64,000 nt of DNA from Kozakia baliensis (GTDB lineage Bacteria; Pseudomonadota; Alphaproteobacteria; Acetobacterales; Acetobacteraceae): contig NZ_CP014674.1 of NCBI RefSeq assembly GCF_001787335.1, forward strand, positions 938,501-1,002,500, read 5' to 3'. Below, piece by piece: positions 1 through 8,802 of this stretch (its first letter is position 1; each line of letters opens with the position of its first letter). Position numbers and translations under genes: made by a program. The notes beneath the pieces are model-generated. The model did not search any database, was not told the DNA's origin, and saw only the letters and a list, made by a program, of their open reading frames with translations.

Positions 1-865
1 CTTAGGCATTTCGGGCGATACGCTTTATATCGTCGATGGCGTCGGACAGGCTATTGCGGTGGAAGCGGCAAGTGGCAAGGTGAAATGGCGCGCCGATACG
101 ACGGTGCCCGGCCGTTCCGCGCCGACCATCGTGGATGGACGCGTCTTTTTCGGCACGATCGATGAAAAGCTCTATGCGCTGAACGCCGAAACCGGCGAAC
201 AGATCTGGACCTATCAGGCGACGGATGCCGATACCGTCATTTTCGGGCAGGCCGCTCCGGCGGTCGTCAACGGCATCGTCGTGGCAGGCTTCGGCAGCGG
301 CGATTTGGTGGCGCTGCGTGCGACCTCCGGTGAGTTGGTTTGGAGCGATAGCCTTGGCGGCTCCAACGGTCGCGGCGCGATGCTCGATCTTTCCTGCGTG
401 CGCGGCGCTCCCATCATTCAGGATGGCACCGCCTACGCCATCAGCCTTTCCAAGGTTCTGGTGGCGATCGACATGCGCTCCGGCCGTCGCTTGTGGGAAC
501 GCGAGATCAGCGGCCAGAACACGCCGGTGATCGTCGGGGATTGGCTTTATGTGATTTCCTCCGATCAGCAACTTGCCTGCCTTGACCGGCTTTCGGGTCA
601 TGTACGCTGGATCAAGGATCTGCGTCGCTTCAAGCGCATTTCCTCGCAAAAAGACGCCGTCACCTGGAGTGGCCCGGTTCTGGCGGGAGGCAAGCTTGTG
701 TGCGTCTCGTCATTGCCGGAAGTCGGGATGCAGGTGATCGATGCTCAAACCGGCAAGGATCTCGGCGTTACGCCCACCAAACAGCCCTCTCTCGTAGAAC
801 CCATCATATGCGACGGAAAAGTGCTGGTCCTCTCCACTGATGGTTATCTTAGCGCTTACGGATAA
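1..865 (+). CDS. bamB: Outer membrane assembly lipoprotein BamB, PQQ-like beta-propeller (5' end outside window)
   Basis: The reading frame is open from base 2 to the stop at 863-865, so about 287 residues of the C-terminal part are present and the N-terminus with its lipoprotein signal lies outside. The protein repeats the PQQ-like propeller pattern of an Ala/Ser-x-x-Gly-x-x-x-Trp motif about every 40 residues, for example ASGKVKW, ETGEQIW, TSGELVW, RSGRRLW and LSGHVRW. BamB is the propeller subunit of the BAM complex that inserts beta-barrel proteins into the outer membrane. It sits directly upstream of der, an arrangement common in proteobacteria. The family assignment is from repeat pattern and context. 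Other PQQ-repeat proteins share the fold, but the der linkage favours BamB. Confidence 0.9.
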   Translation, partial: LGISGDTLYIVDGVGQAIAVEAASGKVKWRADTTVPGRSAPTIVDGRVFFGTIDEKLYALNAETGEQIWTYQATDADTVIFGQAAPAVVNGIVVAGFGSGDLVALRATSGELVWSDSLGGSNGRGAMLDLSCVRGAPIIQDGTAYAISLSKVLVAIDMRSGRRLWEREISGQNTPVIVGDWLYVISSDQQLACLDRLSGHVRWIKDLRRFKRISSQKDAVTWSGPVLAGGKLVCVSSLPEVGMQVIDAQTGKDLGVTPTKQPSLVEPIICDGKVLVLSTDGYLSAYG

Positions 866-868
866 AAC

Positions 869-2251
869 GTGACTTCCATGTCCAAACTTCCTGTCGTCGT
901 GATTGCGGGTCGTCCCAATGTCGGAAAATCGACCTTGTTCAACCGCCTGGTCGGGCGGCGGCAGGCGCTTGTCTCCGATATGCCGGGCGTCACCCGCGAT
1001 CGGAAGGAAGGCGAAGCCAAGCTGCGCGGACGTCAGGTCCGCATCATCGATACGGCGGGCTTGGAAGAAGCCGCGCCCGATACGCTGTTCGGGCGTATGC
1101 GCGCTTCTTCGGAATCCGCCGTCGGGCAGGCCGATCTCGTCTTGTTCTGTATCGATGCGCGCGCAGGCGTCACGCCGGCGGATGCTCATTTCGCTGCTTG
1201 GCTGCGCAAACAAAACAAGCCCGTTCTTCTGATTGCCAATAAAGCCGAAGGTGCCGCCGCGACGGCGGAGGCGCTTGAAGCTTATTCGTTGGGCCTCGGC
1301 ACGCCGCTTGCACTTTCCGCCGAGCATGGCGAAGGTATCGCGCATCTGATGGGCGAGATTGCGGATCGCCTTCCAGAGGAGGTGCGTGCGTCGAAAGCGA
1401 GAGTTCTCGAGGACGAAGAGGAAAACGAACGTCCAGCCGGACCGCTCCGTATGGCGATCGTCGGTCGCCCGAATGCCGGGAAATCGACATTGCTTAATCG
1501 CTTACTTGGCGAAGAGCGGATGATCACAGGGCCGGAACCCGGCCTGACGCGCGATTCCATCTCCGTCATGCTAGAAGACGAGCACGGCCCGATCCAGCTT
1601 GTCGATACGGCAGGGTTGCGTCGTAAGGCACGTATCGATCAGCCGCTTGAGAGAATGTCGGTCTCCGCTTCGATCGAAGCGCTCAAAATGGCGGAAGTCG
1701 TCGTGCTGACATTGGACGCCACATTGGGCGTGCATGAACAGGATCTGCAAATTGCCCGCTTGATCGAGCGGGAAGGGCGAGCTTGCGTTCTGGCGCTCAA
1801 TAAATGGGATGCCGTCGAGGATCGCACCGCGACGCGAAAAGCGATTTCGGATCGTCTTGAAATATCTTTGGCGCAGATGCGCGGCATTCCGGTCGTGACC
1901 TTTTCCGCTTTGACCGGCGCAGGGCTGCACAAGCTTCTGCCGACCGTGCGTCGCGCCTACGAGATTTGGAATAGCCGCGTCACAACCGGCGAACTCAACC
2001 GGTGGTTCGAGGAAATGCTTGAGCGTCACGCACCGCCTTTGGTGGACGGCAAGCGTTTGAAATTGCGTTACATGACGCAGGCCAAATCTCGCCCGCCGAC
2101 CTTCATCCTGTTCGGCACGCGTGCGGAGATGTTGCCGGACGCCTATAAGCGCTACTTGGTGAACGGCCTGCGCGAGACATTCCATCTCCCTGGAACGCCG
2201 ATCCGCCTCCAACTGCGTGGCACTAAAAATCCTTATGTAGAGAGCAAATAA
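869..2251 (+). CDS. der: Ribosome assembly GTPase Der (EngA)
   Basis: This is a double-GTPase protein of about 460 residues acting in late 50S subunit assembly. Two complete G domains are visible: the first P-loop GRPNVGKS at residues 14-21 with the DTAG switch after it, and the second P-loop GRPNAGKS near residue 200, again followed by DTAG and an NKWD base-recognition motif. A C-terminal KH-like region of about 90 residues follows. The length matches the family. The start is GTG at 869, or more likely ATG at 878 (three residues shorter). It begins three bases after the bamB stop and its TAA stop overlaps the ATG of the next gene, so all three are probably cotranscribed. Confidence 0.97.
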   Translation: MTSMSKLPVVVIAGRPNVGKSTLFNRLVGRRQALVSDMPGVTRDRKEGEAKLRGRQVRIIDTAGLEEAAPDTLFGRMRASSESAVGQADLVLFCIDARAGVTPADAHFAAWLRKQNKPVLLIANKAEGAAATAEALEAYSLGLGTPLALSAEHGEGIAHLMGEIADRLPEEVRASKARVLEDEEENERPAGPLRMAIVGRPNAGKSTLLNRLLGEERMITGPEPGLTRDSISVMLEDEHGPIQLVDTAGLRRKARIDQPLERMSVSASIEALKMAEVVVLTLDATLGVHEQDLQIARLIEREGRACVLALNKWDAVEDRTATRKAISDRLEISLAQMRGIPVVTFSALTGAGLHKLLPTVRRAYEIWNSRVTTGELNRWFEEMLERHAPPLVDGKRLKLRYMTQAKSRPPTFILFGTRAEMLPDAYKRYLVNGLRETFHLPGTPIRLQLRGTKNPYVESK

Positions 2252-2850
2252 TGGCTACCGATACCGCGCTCGTCTTGATCGAATATCAAAACGATTTCGC
2301 ATCACCGGGCGGTTCGTTGCACGATGCCGTTAAAGGCGAAATTGCACGCACCGGTATGCTCGCTCACACGGAAACGCTCGTAAAGCGCGCCCGTGCAGCG
2401 GGGGTAAAGATTATCTGGGCGCCGATTGAATTTGCGCCCGGCTATCCGGAATTGAGCGATAAGCCGTATGGCGTTCTTAGCAACGTCGTCGCCACGAAAT
2501 CTTTCATTAAAGGGCAGTGGGGAGCGGAGATTATCGATACGCTCAAACCTGCGCCGAAAGATCTAATCGTGTCCGGCAAGCGTGGGCTTTGCGCTTTCGC
2601 CAGCACCAATTTGGGCTTCATGCTGCGCCAGCATAACATTCGCCGCATTGCGTTGGGCGGTTTTCTCACCAATTGCTGCGTGGAATCCACCATGCGGACT
2701 GCCTACGAGCACGGTTATGATGTCGTGACCCTGACGGATTGCACGGCGACGTTCGATCAGGCGCAACAGAACGCCGCCGTGAATTTTACCTACCCAATGT
2801 TTTCACGCCCGATGAAGCATGACGCTTTCCTGGCCGAAATAGAGGCCTGA
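2251..2850 (+). CDS. Isochorismatase-like cysteine hydrolase
   Basis: The 199-residue product has the cysteine hydrolase (isochorismatase-like) fold. The expected triad is visible: Asp15 in EYQNDF, Lys near residue 110 in SGKRG, and the nucleophile Cys143 in the TNCCVEST motif. Enzymes of this family hydrolyse amides or vinyl ethers such as nicotinamide, N-carbamoyl compounds or isochorismate. Nothing here settles the substrate, and no siderophore or pyridine salvage genes adjoin it. The ATG overlaps the TAA of der (TAATG), which suggests translational coupling, although a functional link to Der is not known. It ends one base before the convergent SDR gene. Confidence 0.9.
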   Translation: MATDTALVLIEYQNDFASPGGSLHDAVKGEIARTGMLAHTETLVKRARAAGVKIIWAPIEFAPGYPELSDKPYGVLSNVVATKSFIKGQWGAEIIDTLKPAPKDLIVSGKRGLCAFASTNLGFMLRQHNIRRIALGGFLTNCCVESTMRTAYEHGYDVVTLTDCTATFDQAQQNAAVNFTYPMFSRPMKHDAFLAEIEA

Positions 2851-3633
2851 TCATTTCAGGAAAGGGGGCTGCCCGTTCCAGGCCGACAGCCCTCCATCGA
2901 CAAGCATGATATGCCCGGAAATGAAGCTGGCATCATCGCTTGCTAAAAAGAGAATTGCCGCCGCCATATCCTCGGCTTTGCCGTAACGGCCAAGCGGAAT
3001 GGCGCTGATGAGCGTTTTTACGTAATCCTCGTTTTTGAACATATCCTCCGTCATGCCCGTGCGCGTGACGGCGGGACAGATCGCATTGACGCGAATGCCG
3101 TTCGGTCCTTGTTCCACGGCAAGAGCGCGCGTCATTTGTACCACGGCACCTTTCGATACATCATAAAAGAACGTATTCTTATCGCCGCCGACACCGGAGA
3201 TAGAGGCGGTATAGACGATGTTGCCCCGTGTTTTCTTTAAATACGGTAAAGCGGCTTTCGTTGCGAAGATCGAGCCGTCCACATTGGTTCCGCAAATGCT
3301 GCGCCAATCATCGACGTCGGTTTCTTCCAAGGTGCCAACGGTGGAAACGCCGACATTGCTGATCAGAAGGTCCAACTGCCCGAAGCGCTCAACCGCTTTT
3401 GCGACGGCAGCTTCCACTTCGGAGCGTTTGGAGACATCGGCTTTTGCGATGTCGACTCGGTCCTGCGGGAGTTCCTCTAGAATTTTTTCCAATGCGGAAT
3501 CGGCGCGGTCGGTCAGGAGAACCTTTGCACCTTCGTCAATCAAGCGGCGCGCCGTTGCGGCGCCTATTCCGCTTGCCGCACCCATAACGATCGCAACTTT
3601 GCCATCGAAGCGCTGGTAGGTTTGCTTGTTCAT
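2851..3633 (-). CDS. SDR family NAD(P)-dependent oxidoreductase
   Basis: A classical short-chain dehydrogenase/reductase of about 260 residues. The cofactor motif GAASGIGA is near the N-terminus, NVGV follows strand 4, the catalytic Ser is in YTASISG and the Tyr/Lys pair is in YDVSKGA. The C-terminus has the usual ISGHIMLVDGG. The frame opens further upstream (to 3669), but ATG at 3633, giving MNKQTYQRFDGKVAIV, places the nucleotide motif at the standard distance. ATG at 3654 is an alternative. SDRs of acetic acid bacteria oxidise sugars, polyols or alcohols in the cytoplasm, but the substrate cannot be read from sequence. It lies downstream of the gluconate symporter on the same strand (70 bases apart), so a role in sugar-acid metabolism is possible. 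Confidence 0.9.
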   Translation of the reverse strand: MNKQTYQRFDGKVAIVMGAASGIGAATARRLIDEGAKVLLTDRADSALEKILEELPQDRVDIAKADVSKRSEVEAAVAKAVERFGQLDLLISNVGVSTVGTLEETDVDDWRSICGTNVDGSIFATKAALPYLKKTRGNIVYTASISGVGGDKNTFFYDVSKGAVVQMTRALAVEQGPNGIRVNAICPAVTRTGMTEDMFKNEDYVKTLISAIPLGRYGKAEDMAAAILFLASDDASFISGHIMLVDGGLSAWNGQPPFLK

Positions 3634-3703
3634 AATGCCTCGTACGTCTGCCATGGAGAGGCAACGCACGAAGCAAGAGAAGACGGTGCTTTATTAATAA
3701 GGA

Positions 3704-5047
3704 TTAATGGATAACGATCGAAGCCAAGAGGCAGAAAATCAGGCCGAACATAGCAATCAATGTTTCCACGACGGACCATGTTTCGAGCGTCTGCGGCACC
3801 GTGAGACCGAGATATTCCTTGATCTGCCAGAAGCCAGCATCGTTCATCGGACCGAACGCAACCGAACCTGCGCCCGTCACCAGTACCATCAATTCTGGAG
3901 AAACGCCGTGACTATGCGCCAGGATCGGCCCCGCAATGCTGGACGCCGTGCTCATCGCCACGGTAGCGGAACCACACGCCACGCGCACGATCACGGCAAG
4001 CAGCCAGGCCAGGATCAGCAACGGCACATGAGCGCCTAAAGCCGCATCGGTAATGGCTTTCGAAACGCCGCTATCCACCAATTCGCGTCCGAATCCGCCA
4101 CCCGCGCCGACCAAGAGCATAATGAGCGCGGTCGGACCAAGGCACTCATTGCTGAAACGCAGAATGGTCTCGCGCGAGAAGCCGCGCGCCAGGCCGAGAA
4201 CATAAAAGGAGAGGATGGTCGCCAAGACGAGGGCGATATCGGTGTTGCCGATGAAATGAAGGAATTTATTGGGGGAACTGCCTACCGCCGCAACGCTATC
4301 GGCCACCGAACCGATCAACATCAGAATGACGGGAGAGAGGATGGTGAAAACGGTGATCCCGAAGCCTGGGAGTTTTTCGGGAACGGCGCGATTGGTGAAC
4401 TGTTCGCCCAGAGCGTTCGGCTGCGTAATGTGAATGCGCGGCGCGATGAAGCGGGCGAATAGTGGGCCTGCGATGATGGCGATCGGCGTGCCGATGAGAA
4501 CGCCCCAAAAAATCGTGCGCCCCGTGTTGGCATGGTAGGCGGAGAGCGCCAGCAGCGTTGCCGGATGCGGCGGGATCATCGCGTGAGTGACCGAGAGCGC
4601 CGCACCCATGGGAAGCGCCACGCGTAAGAGCGGCGTGTCCGTGCGAGAGGCCAAGACGAAAGCGAGCGGGATCAGCAGAACGAACCCGACTTCGAAAAAC
4701 ACGGGCAAACCGACGAGAAGGCCGATGACCATCATCGCCCAGTCGATACGGGATCGACCGGCCACGCCTGAAATCGTTAGCGCTATTCGGTCTGCCCCGC
4801 CTGATTCGGCCAGCATTTTTCCGAGCATTGTGCCCAGTGCGATAACGGTGCCGACATGCCCGAGCACATGCCCGGCTCCCGCTTCGAAAGACGTTACGAC
4901 CTTATCGGCTGGCATGCCGGCCACGAGCGCCAAAACGAGCGATACAGTGAACAACACAATGAAAGGATTCAGCTTAAAATAAGCGATCAGAACAATGATG
5001 CCGATGATCGCGGCTGAGGCGAGGGCGATAGCGAATGTCGTGGTCAT
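3704..5047 (-). CDS. Gluconate:proton symporter, GntP family
   Basis: A hydrophobic protein of about 447 residues with roughly a dozen membrane segments and the GntP hallmarks, including the conserved GMLLGKMLAESGG-like stretch (here TMLGKMLAESGG), PPHPATLL, RVACGSATVAMSTA, and a C-terminal stretch GPMNDAGFWQIKEYLGL. GntP permeases take up gluconate or related sugar acids with protons. The start was set at ATG 5047 (MTTTFAIALASAA), where the first membrane helix begins. The frame upstream encodes a hydrophilic, His-rich stretch unlike the family. It is transcribed away from the sugar porter at 5244, and the shared 196-base interval holds an imperfect palindrome. Uptake of gluconate fits bacteria that oxidise glucose in the periplasm. 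Confidence 0.92.
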   Translation of the reverse strand: MTTTFAIALASAAIIGIIVLIAYFKLNPFIVLFTVSLVLALVAGMPADKVVTSFEAGAGHVLGHVGTVIALGTMLGKMLAESGGADRIALTISGVAGRSRIDWAMMVIGLLVGLPVFFEVGFVLLIPLAFVLASRTDTPLLRVALPMGAALSVTHAMIPPHPATLLALSAYHANTGRTIFWGVLIGTPIAIIAGPLFARFIAPRIHITQPNALGEQFTNRAVPEKLPGFGITVFTILSPVILMLIGSVADSVAAVGSSPNKFLHFIGNTDIALVLATILSFYVLGLARGFSRETILRFSNECLGPTALIMLLVGAGGGFGRELVDSGVSKAITDAALGAHVPLLILAWLLAVIVRVACGSATVAMSTASSIAGPILAHSHGVSPELMVLVTGAGSVAFGPMNDAGFWQIKEYLGLTVPQTLETWSVVETLIAMFGLIFCLLASIVIH

Positions 5048-5116
5048 GGGATGGCATGACGGCGGTTTAATAGGAGTTCTGTCAATCCCATGATGTTCCG
5101 TATGGCCATCACATCG

Positions 5117-5150
5117 ATGATATAATGGGTTTCGATCCATTATTTATCAT
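5117..5150. promoter_or_regulatory. Imperfect palindrome between divergent sugar transport genes
   Basis: Left arm ATGATATAATGG (5117-5128) and right arm CCATTATTTATCAT (5137-5150) are inverted copies with a two-base insertion in the right arm, separated by 8 bases. It lies between the gluconate symporter (minus strand) and the sugar porter (plus strand), where a shared operator would be expected. The AT-rich arms could also contain promoter -10 elements. No regulator gene is adjacent. This is inferred from sequence symmetry only. Confidence 0.3.
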
Positions 5151-5243
5151 GTGTGAATGGCCAAGGAAGTTCTTTGTCGTCATAACGAAAAATCAACATT
5201 TGGGCATGCTCCATGCGAAAGCGTGGAACAGGAAGGAAATTGA

Positions 5244-6656
5244 ATGGTTGGCGTCGCTACGAGCCGCTCGGAATCTGATCTTTCTCAAGATGCCTCCACA
5301 ACGACACGCGCAACGATCCTCGGGGTGGTCGCCGCTTTAGCGGGCTTGATGTTCGGGTTGGATACCGGCGTGGTTTCTGGCGCGTTGCCATTCATCGCGC
5401 AGGATTTTCACACTTCCGCGCGTATGCAGGAATGGATCGTCTCTTCCATGATGGCAGGGGCGGCCTTCGGTTCTTTGATCGCCGGAAGCATATCCACGCG
5501 ATTCGGCCGAACGGGCGCGATGATGGGCGCGGCCGCTCTTTTCTTGCTCGGCACGTTCGTCTGTACCTTCGCGCCGTCTCCTGCTTATCTGATCTGCGGG
5601 CGTGTGTTTCTTGGGCTGGCGGTTGGCGTCGCAGCGTTTGCCGCGCCGCTCTATATTTCCGAGATCACTGTGGAATCCGCTCGTGGCGCGATGATTTCGT
5701 TCTACCAGCTTATGGTGACGCTTGGCATTTTCCTTGCTTTCGTGTCGGACGGCTTTTTCTCCCACGGTGGGCATTGGCGGTGGATGCTGGGCGTAATGAC
5801 CGTTCCGGCCACGCTTTTTATGATCAGCGTTTTGTTTCTGCCGCATTCTCCTCGTTGGCTGGCCATGAAGCAGCGGGAGGGGCAAGCGCTCAAAGTGCTT
5901 CGTCTGTTGCGGTCGGATGAGGAAGTCGCCCAAGCGGAACTGGCGAGCATCGAAGCGCGCCTTAACCGCGATACCGGGGCTGGATGGAATCTTTTCCGCC
6001 GCGAACCCAATTTCCGCCGTTCCGTCATGCTGGGCATCATTCTTCAGGTGATGCAGCAGTTAACGGGCATCAATGTCCTGATGTATTACGCGCCGCGCGT
6101 GTTTCAGGCGGCTCATTTCGGCACGTCCGCCGCTGTTTGGGCGACGACGCTCGTCGGGTTGATCAATATGGCCGCTACCGGCGTTGCCATTGTCTTCGTC
6201 GATCGTTGGGGGCGGCGTCCTTTGCTGATGCTGAGTTGCGCCATCGCCGCCATCAGCATGGCGGGTGTCGGTATTCTGCTCGCCATTGGAGGCGATTCAC
6301 TCGGCATACAAATCGGCCTGGTCGGTTTCGTGCTGCTGTTCGTTGCCGGGTTCGCGATTGGTGAAGGGCCGCTTGTCTGGACGTTGTGCTCGGAAGTTCA
6401 GCCCACGCGTGGTCGCGACTTTGGAATTGGCTGCTCGACCGTTACCAACTGGGCTGCCAACTGGCTGATCAGCAATACCTTTCTGACATTGATGGCAACG
6501 CTTGGAAGCTCGGGCACGTTCCTGCTTTTTGCTGCATTTAACGCATTGTTCATCGTCATCACCCTAACGTTCGTGCCGGAAACGCGGGATGTTTCTCTCG
6601 AAGCGATTGAAACCAATTTGTTCGCAGGCAAGCGCTTGCGCGATTTGGGTAGATAA
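5244..6656 (+). CDS. Sugar porter, MFS superfamily (GalP/XylE-like)
   Basis: A 470-residue, 12-helix major facilitator of the sugar porter family. Family signatures are present: GLDTGVVSGALPFI in helix 1, the loop motif RFGRTGAMM after helix 2, PHSPRWL before the central loop, QQLTGINVLMYYAP in helix 7, DRWGRRPLLM after helix 8, and PETRDVSLEAIE after helix 12. These transporters move hexoses, pentoses or polyols across the inner membrane, usually with protons. AGGAAGG precedes the ATG by about 8 bases. It leads a tight run with the next two genes (gaps of 16 and 18 bases), so the three are probably one transcript. The specific sugar is not predictable. Confidence 0.95.
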   Translation: MVGVATSRSESDLSQDASTTTRATILGVVAALAGLMFGLDTGVVSGALPFIAQDFHTSARMQEWIVSSMMAGAAFGSLIAGSISTRFGRTGAMMGAAALFLLGTFVCTFAPSPAYLICGRVFLGLAVGVAAFAAPLYISEITVESARGAMISFYQLMVTLGIFLAFVSDGFFSHGGHWRWMLGVMTVPATLFMISVLFLPHSPRWLAMKQREGQALKVLRLLRSDEEVAQAELASIEARLNRDTGAGWNLFRREPNFRRSVMLGIILQVMQQLTGINVLMYYAPRVFQAAHFGTSAAVWATTLVGLINMAATGVAIVFVDRWGRRPLLMLSCAIAAISMAGVGILLAIGGDSLGIQIGLVGFVLLFVAGFAIGEGPLVWTLCSEVQPTRGRDFGIGCSTVTNWAANWLISNTFLTLMATLGSSGTFLLFAAFNALFIVITLTFVPETRDVSLEAIETNLFAGKRLRDLGR

Positions 6657-6672
6657 TTAAGGAGACATTTCC

Positions 6673-7422
6673 ATGCTGATCCGCACTGACGAAAAGGCTG
6701 ATATCGAAACGCCGACAGGCACGATGCGCGTGCATTTGTTTCGTCCGGTGCGGGAAGGGCGCTTTCCCGCCATCTTGCTCTTTTCCGAGATTTATCAGGT
6801 CACGGCCCCGATCGAGCGTCTGGCTGCGATGATCGCGGGGCAGGGATATGTCGTTGCGGTGCCTGAGGTTTATCACGAATATGAACCTCTCGGTCGCGTG
6901 CTTGCTTACGACAAGCCGGGCACCGATCGTGGGAATGAACTGAAATATACCAAGCCGGTCGCTCATTTCGATAGCGATAATCAGGCGCTGATCGCATGGC
7001 TTCTGCGTCACGAAGCTTGTTCGGGCCGCTTCGGTGCGTTCGGCGTTTGCTTGGGCGGGCATCTGGCGTATCGCGCGGCGCTTCTGCCGGAGGTCGAGGC
7101 GACGGCCTGTTTCTACGCGACCGATCTGCACACTGCTTCGCTCGGCGCCGGAAAGTCAGACGATTCGTTGGCGCGCGCTAAGGATATCCAAGGCGAATTG
7201 ATGATGGTCTGGGGGCGTTCGGACCCGCACGTGCCTTATGCGGGGCGACGGCAGATCCGCGACCGCTTGGAAGAAGCGGATGTGAAACTGGAATGGCATG
7301 AGGTGGATGGGCAGCACGCTTTTCTGCGCGATGGTGCGCCGCGTTTCGATGCCGCGTTGTTTCTACAAGCAATGTCGTGGACGAATGTGCTTTTTCAGCG
7401 TGCCTTCATCGCACAACGCTAA
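6673..7422 (+). CDS. Dienelactone hydrolase family protein
   Basis: An alpha/beta hydrolase of 249 residues with the dienelactone hydrolase triad: nucleophile Cys in the elbow FGVCLGGH (near residue 120), Asp in WGRSDPHVP and His in DGQHAFL. The Cys nucleophile and DGQHAF-type His motif are typical of this family rather than of serine esterases. The family hydrolyses dienelactone, but many bacterial members act on unknown esters or lactones. Between two transporters, a role in processing a sugar lactone or another ester could be imagined, but that is speculation. AAGGAG precedes the ATG. Confidence 0.9.
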   Translation: MLIRTDEKADIETPTGTMRVHLFRPVREGRFPAILLFSEIYQVTAPIERLAAMIAGQGYVVAVPEVYHEYEPLGRVLAYDKPGTDRGNELKYTKPVAHFDSDNQALIAWLLRHEACSGRFGAFGVCLGGHLAYRAALLPEVEATACFYATDLHTASLGAGKSDDSLARAKDIQGELMMVWGRSDPHVPYAGRRQIRDRLEEADVKLEWHEVDGQHAFLRDGAPRFDAALFLQAMSWTNVLFQRAFIAQR

Positions 7423-7440
7423 AAATTAAGGCAGAAACTT

Positions 7441-8802
7441 TTGGCAACGCTTGGTTCTACTGGGTTGTATGGCGCGAAACGAACACAGGCGATGCTGGCA
7501 GTGGCCTTGTCGGTTCTGCTTTCGGTGTTGGATTATGCCGTCGCCAATGTCGCATTGCCGACCATCGCGCGTGATCTGCATGCTTCGTCCTCGCAGTCGA
7601 TCTGGGTAATCAACGCTTATCAGTTGGCCTCGCTTTCCATGCTGTTGCCCTTGGCCTCCATCGGTGCGCGCATCGGCTTTGCGCGTATGTGCCGGATTGG
7701 GATTGGCGTTTTCCTCGTCGCCTCCATCTGCTGCGCGCTCTCGCATTCCTTGTTGCAGATCGCGCTGGCGCGCGCGTTGCAAGGTGTTGGTGGGGCGAGC
7801 ATCATGAGCGTCAATATTGCGCTCATCCGCTTTATCTATCCGCACAACGAACTCGGCAAAGGCATCGCGCTGAACGGTCTCGTTATCGGCACGGGTGTGG
7901 CACTTGGCCCGACAGTGGGTTCCATCGTGCTGTCTTTCGCGACATGGCCTTGGATTTTCTGGATCAATCTTCCGCTTGGTCTGGCCGCTCTCGGTCTGGC
8001 CAGCGCGGCTTTGCCCATTACGCCGCAATCCGAAAACAAGATCGATAAGGTCGGGGCCGTTCTGACGGCATTGGCCTTCAGCGTGACGGTTATCGGCGCG
8101 GACGATCTTGTTCATGGCGGTAGTTTCGGCGGCGCTGCTGCCGTTTTGTTCGGTGTCTGTTGCTGGGGCGTTTTGCTTCGTTATCAGAAAGGACGCGCCG
8201 AGCCGATCATGCCGGTCGATCTGCTCGGTCTGCCGGAATTTCTTGTGGCGTTTCTGGTGGGAACCATAGGGTTTATCGCCTCGAACTTCTTCATCATCGC
8301 CATGCCTTTTACGTTGGAGACGTTGTTCAATCGGCCTCCGACCGTTACGGGCTTTCTTATCACGCCCTGGGCTGTGGGCGTTGCAGTCATGTCGTTCACC
8401 ATCGGCAAATGGGCCGATCGCATTCCGGCTTCGGTTTTATCCAGTGCTGGTTTGCTTCTTACGTCATTCGGCTTTGTCATGCTTTGGTGGTTGCCGACCG
8501 ATGCTTCCAATTTCGACATTATCTGGCGTACCGGCCTTGCCGGTTGTGGGTTCGGCATGTTTCAGCCACCCAATAACCGCGCCATGATGATTTCCGCACC
8601 GCATGGGCGTGAGGGTGGGGCGAGCGGTTTGCTTTCGGTGGCGCGTCTTGGTGGGCAAACGCTCGGCGCGCTTTTTGTCGCCGCCGTATTCCGGTTCGCG
8701 ACGCATGCTTCCAGCCTGTGCTTGCTGTTGGCGGCCTGCATGGCGTTTTTGGGCGCGAGCTTAAGCGCAAGCCGCCTGCTTTATGCGGGTAAAATCCGAT
8801 AA
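7441..8802 (+). CDS. MFS efflux transporter, DHA2 (EmrB/QacA) type
   Basis: A 453-residue multi-helix membrane protein with features of the 14-helix drug:proton antiporter subfamily: LDYAVANVALPTIARDL in helix 1, WVINAYQLA in helix 2, ALQGVGGASIMSVNIALI and the WIFWINLPLG motif after helix 5-6. Such proteins export lipophilic drugs, dyes or metabolites. The TTG at 7441 has AAGG about 10 bases upstream. ATG at 7492 is a shorter alternative but would remove part of the segment before helix 1. Its last 22 bases overlap the convergent methyltransferase gene. The close spacing behind the hydrolase suggests a shared transcript. Confidence 0.9.
   Translation: MATLGSTGLYGAKRTQAMLAVALSVLLSVLDYAVANVALPTIARDLHASSSQSIWVINAYQLASLSMLLPLASIGARIGFARMCRIGIGVFLVASICCALSHSLLQIALARALQGVGGASIMSVNIALIRFIYPHNELGKGIALNGLVIGTGVALGPTVGSIVLSFATWPWIFWINLPLGLAALGLASAALPITPQSENKIDKVGAVLTALAFSVTVIGADDLVHGGSFGGAAAVLFGVCCWGVLLRYQKGRAEPIMPVDLLGLPEFLVAFLVGTIGFIASNFFIIAMPFTLETLFNRPPTVTGFLITPWAVGVAVMSFTIGKWADRIPASVLSSAGLLLTSFGFVMLWWLPTDASNFDIIWRTGLAGCGFGMFQPPNNRAMMISAPHGREGGASGLLSVARLGGQTLGALFVAAVFRFATHASSLCLLLAACMAFLGASLSASRLLYAGKIR

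Noticed and set aside
5125-5340. 71-codon plus-strand frame at the start of the sugar porter region
   Set aside because: It overlaps the transporter start in another frame and covers the divergent promoter region. No family features.
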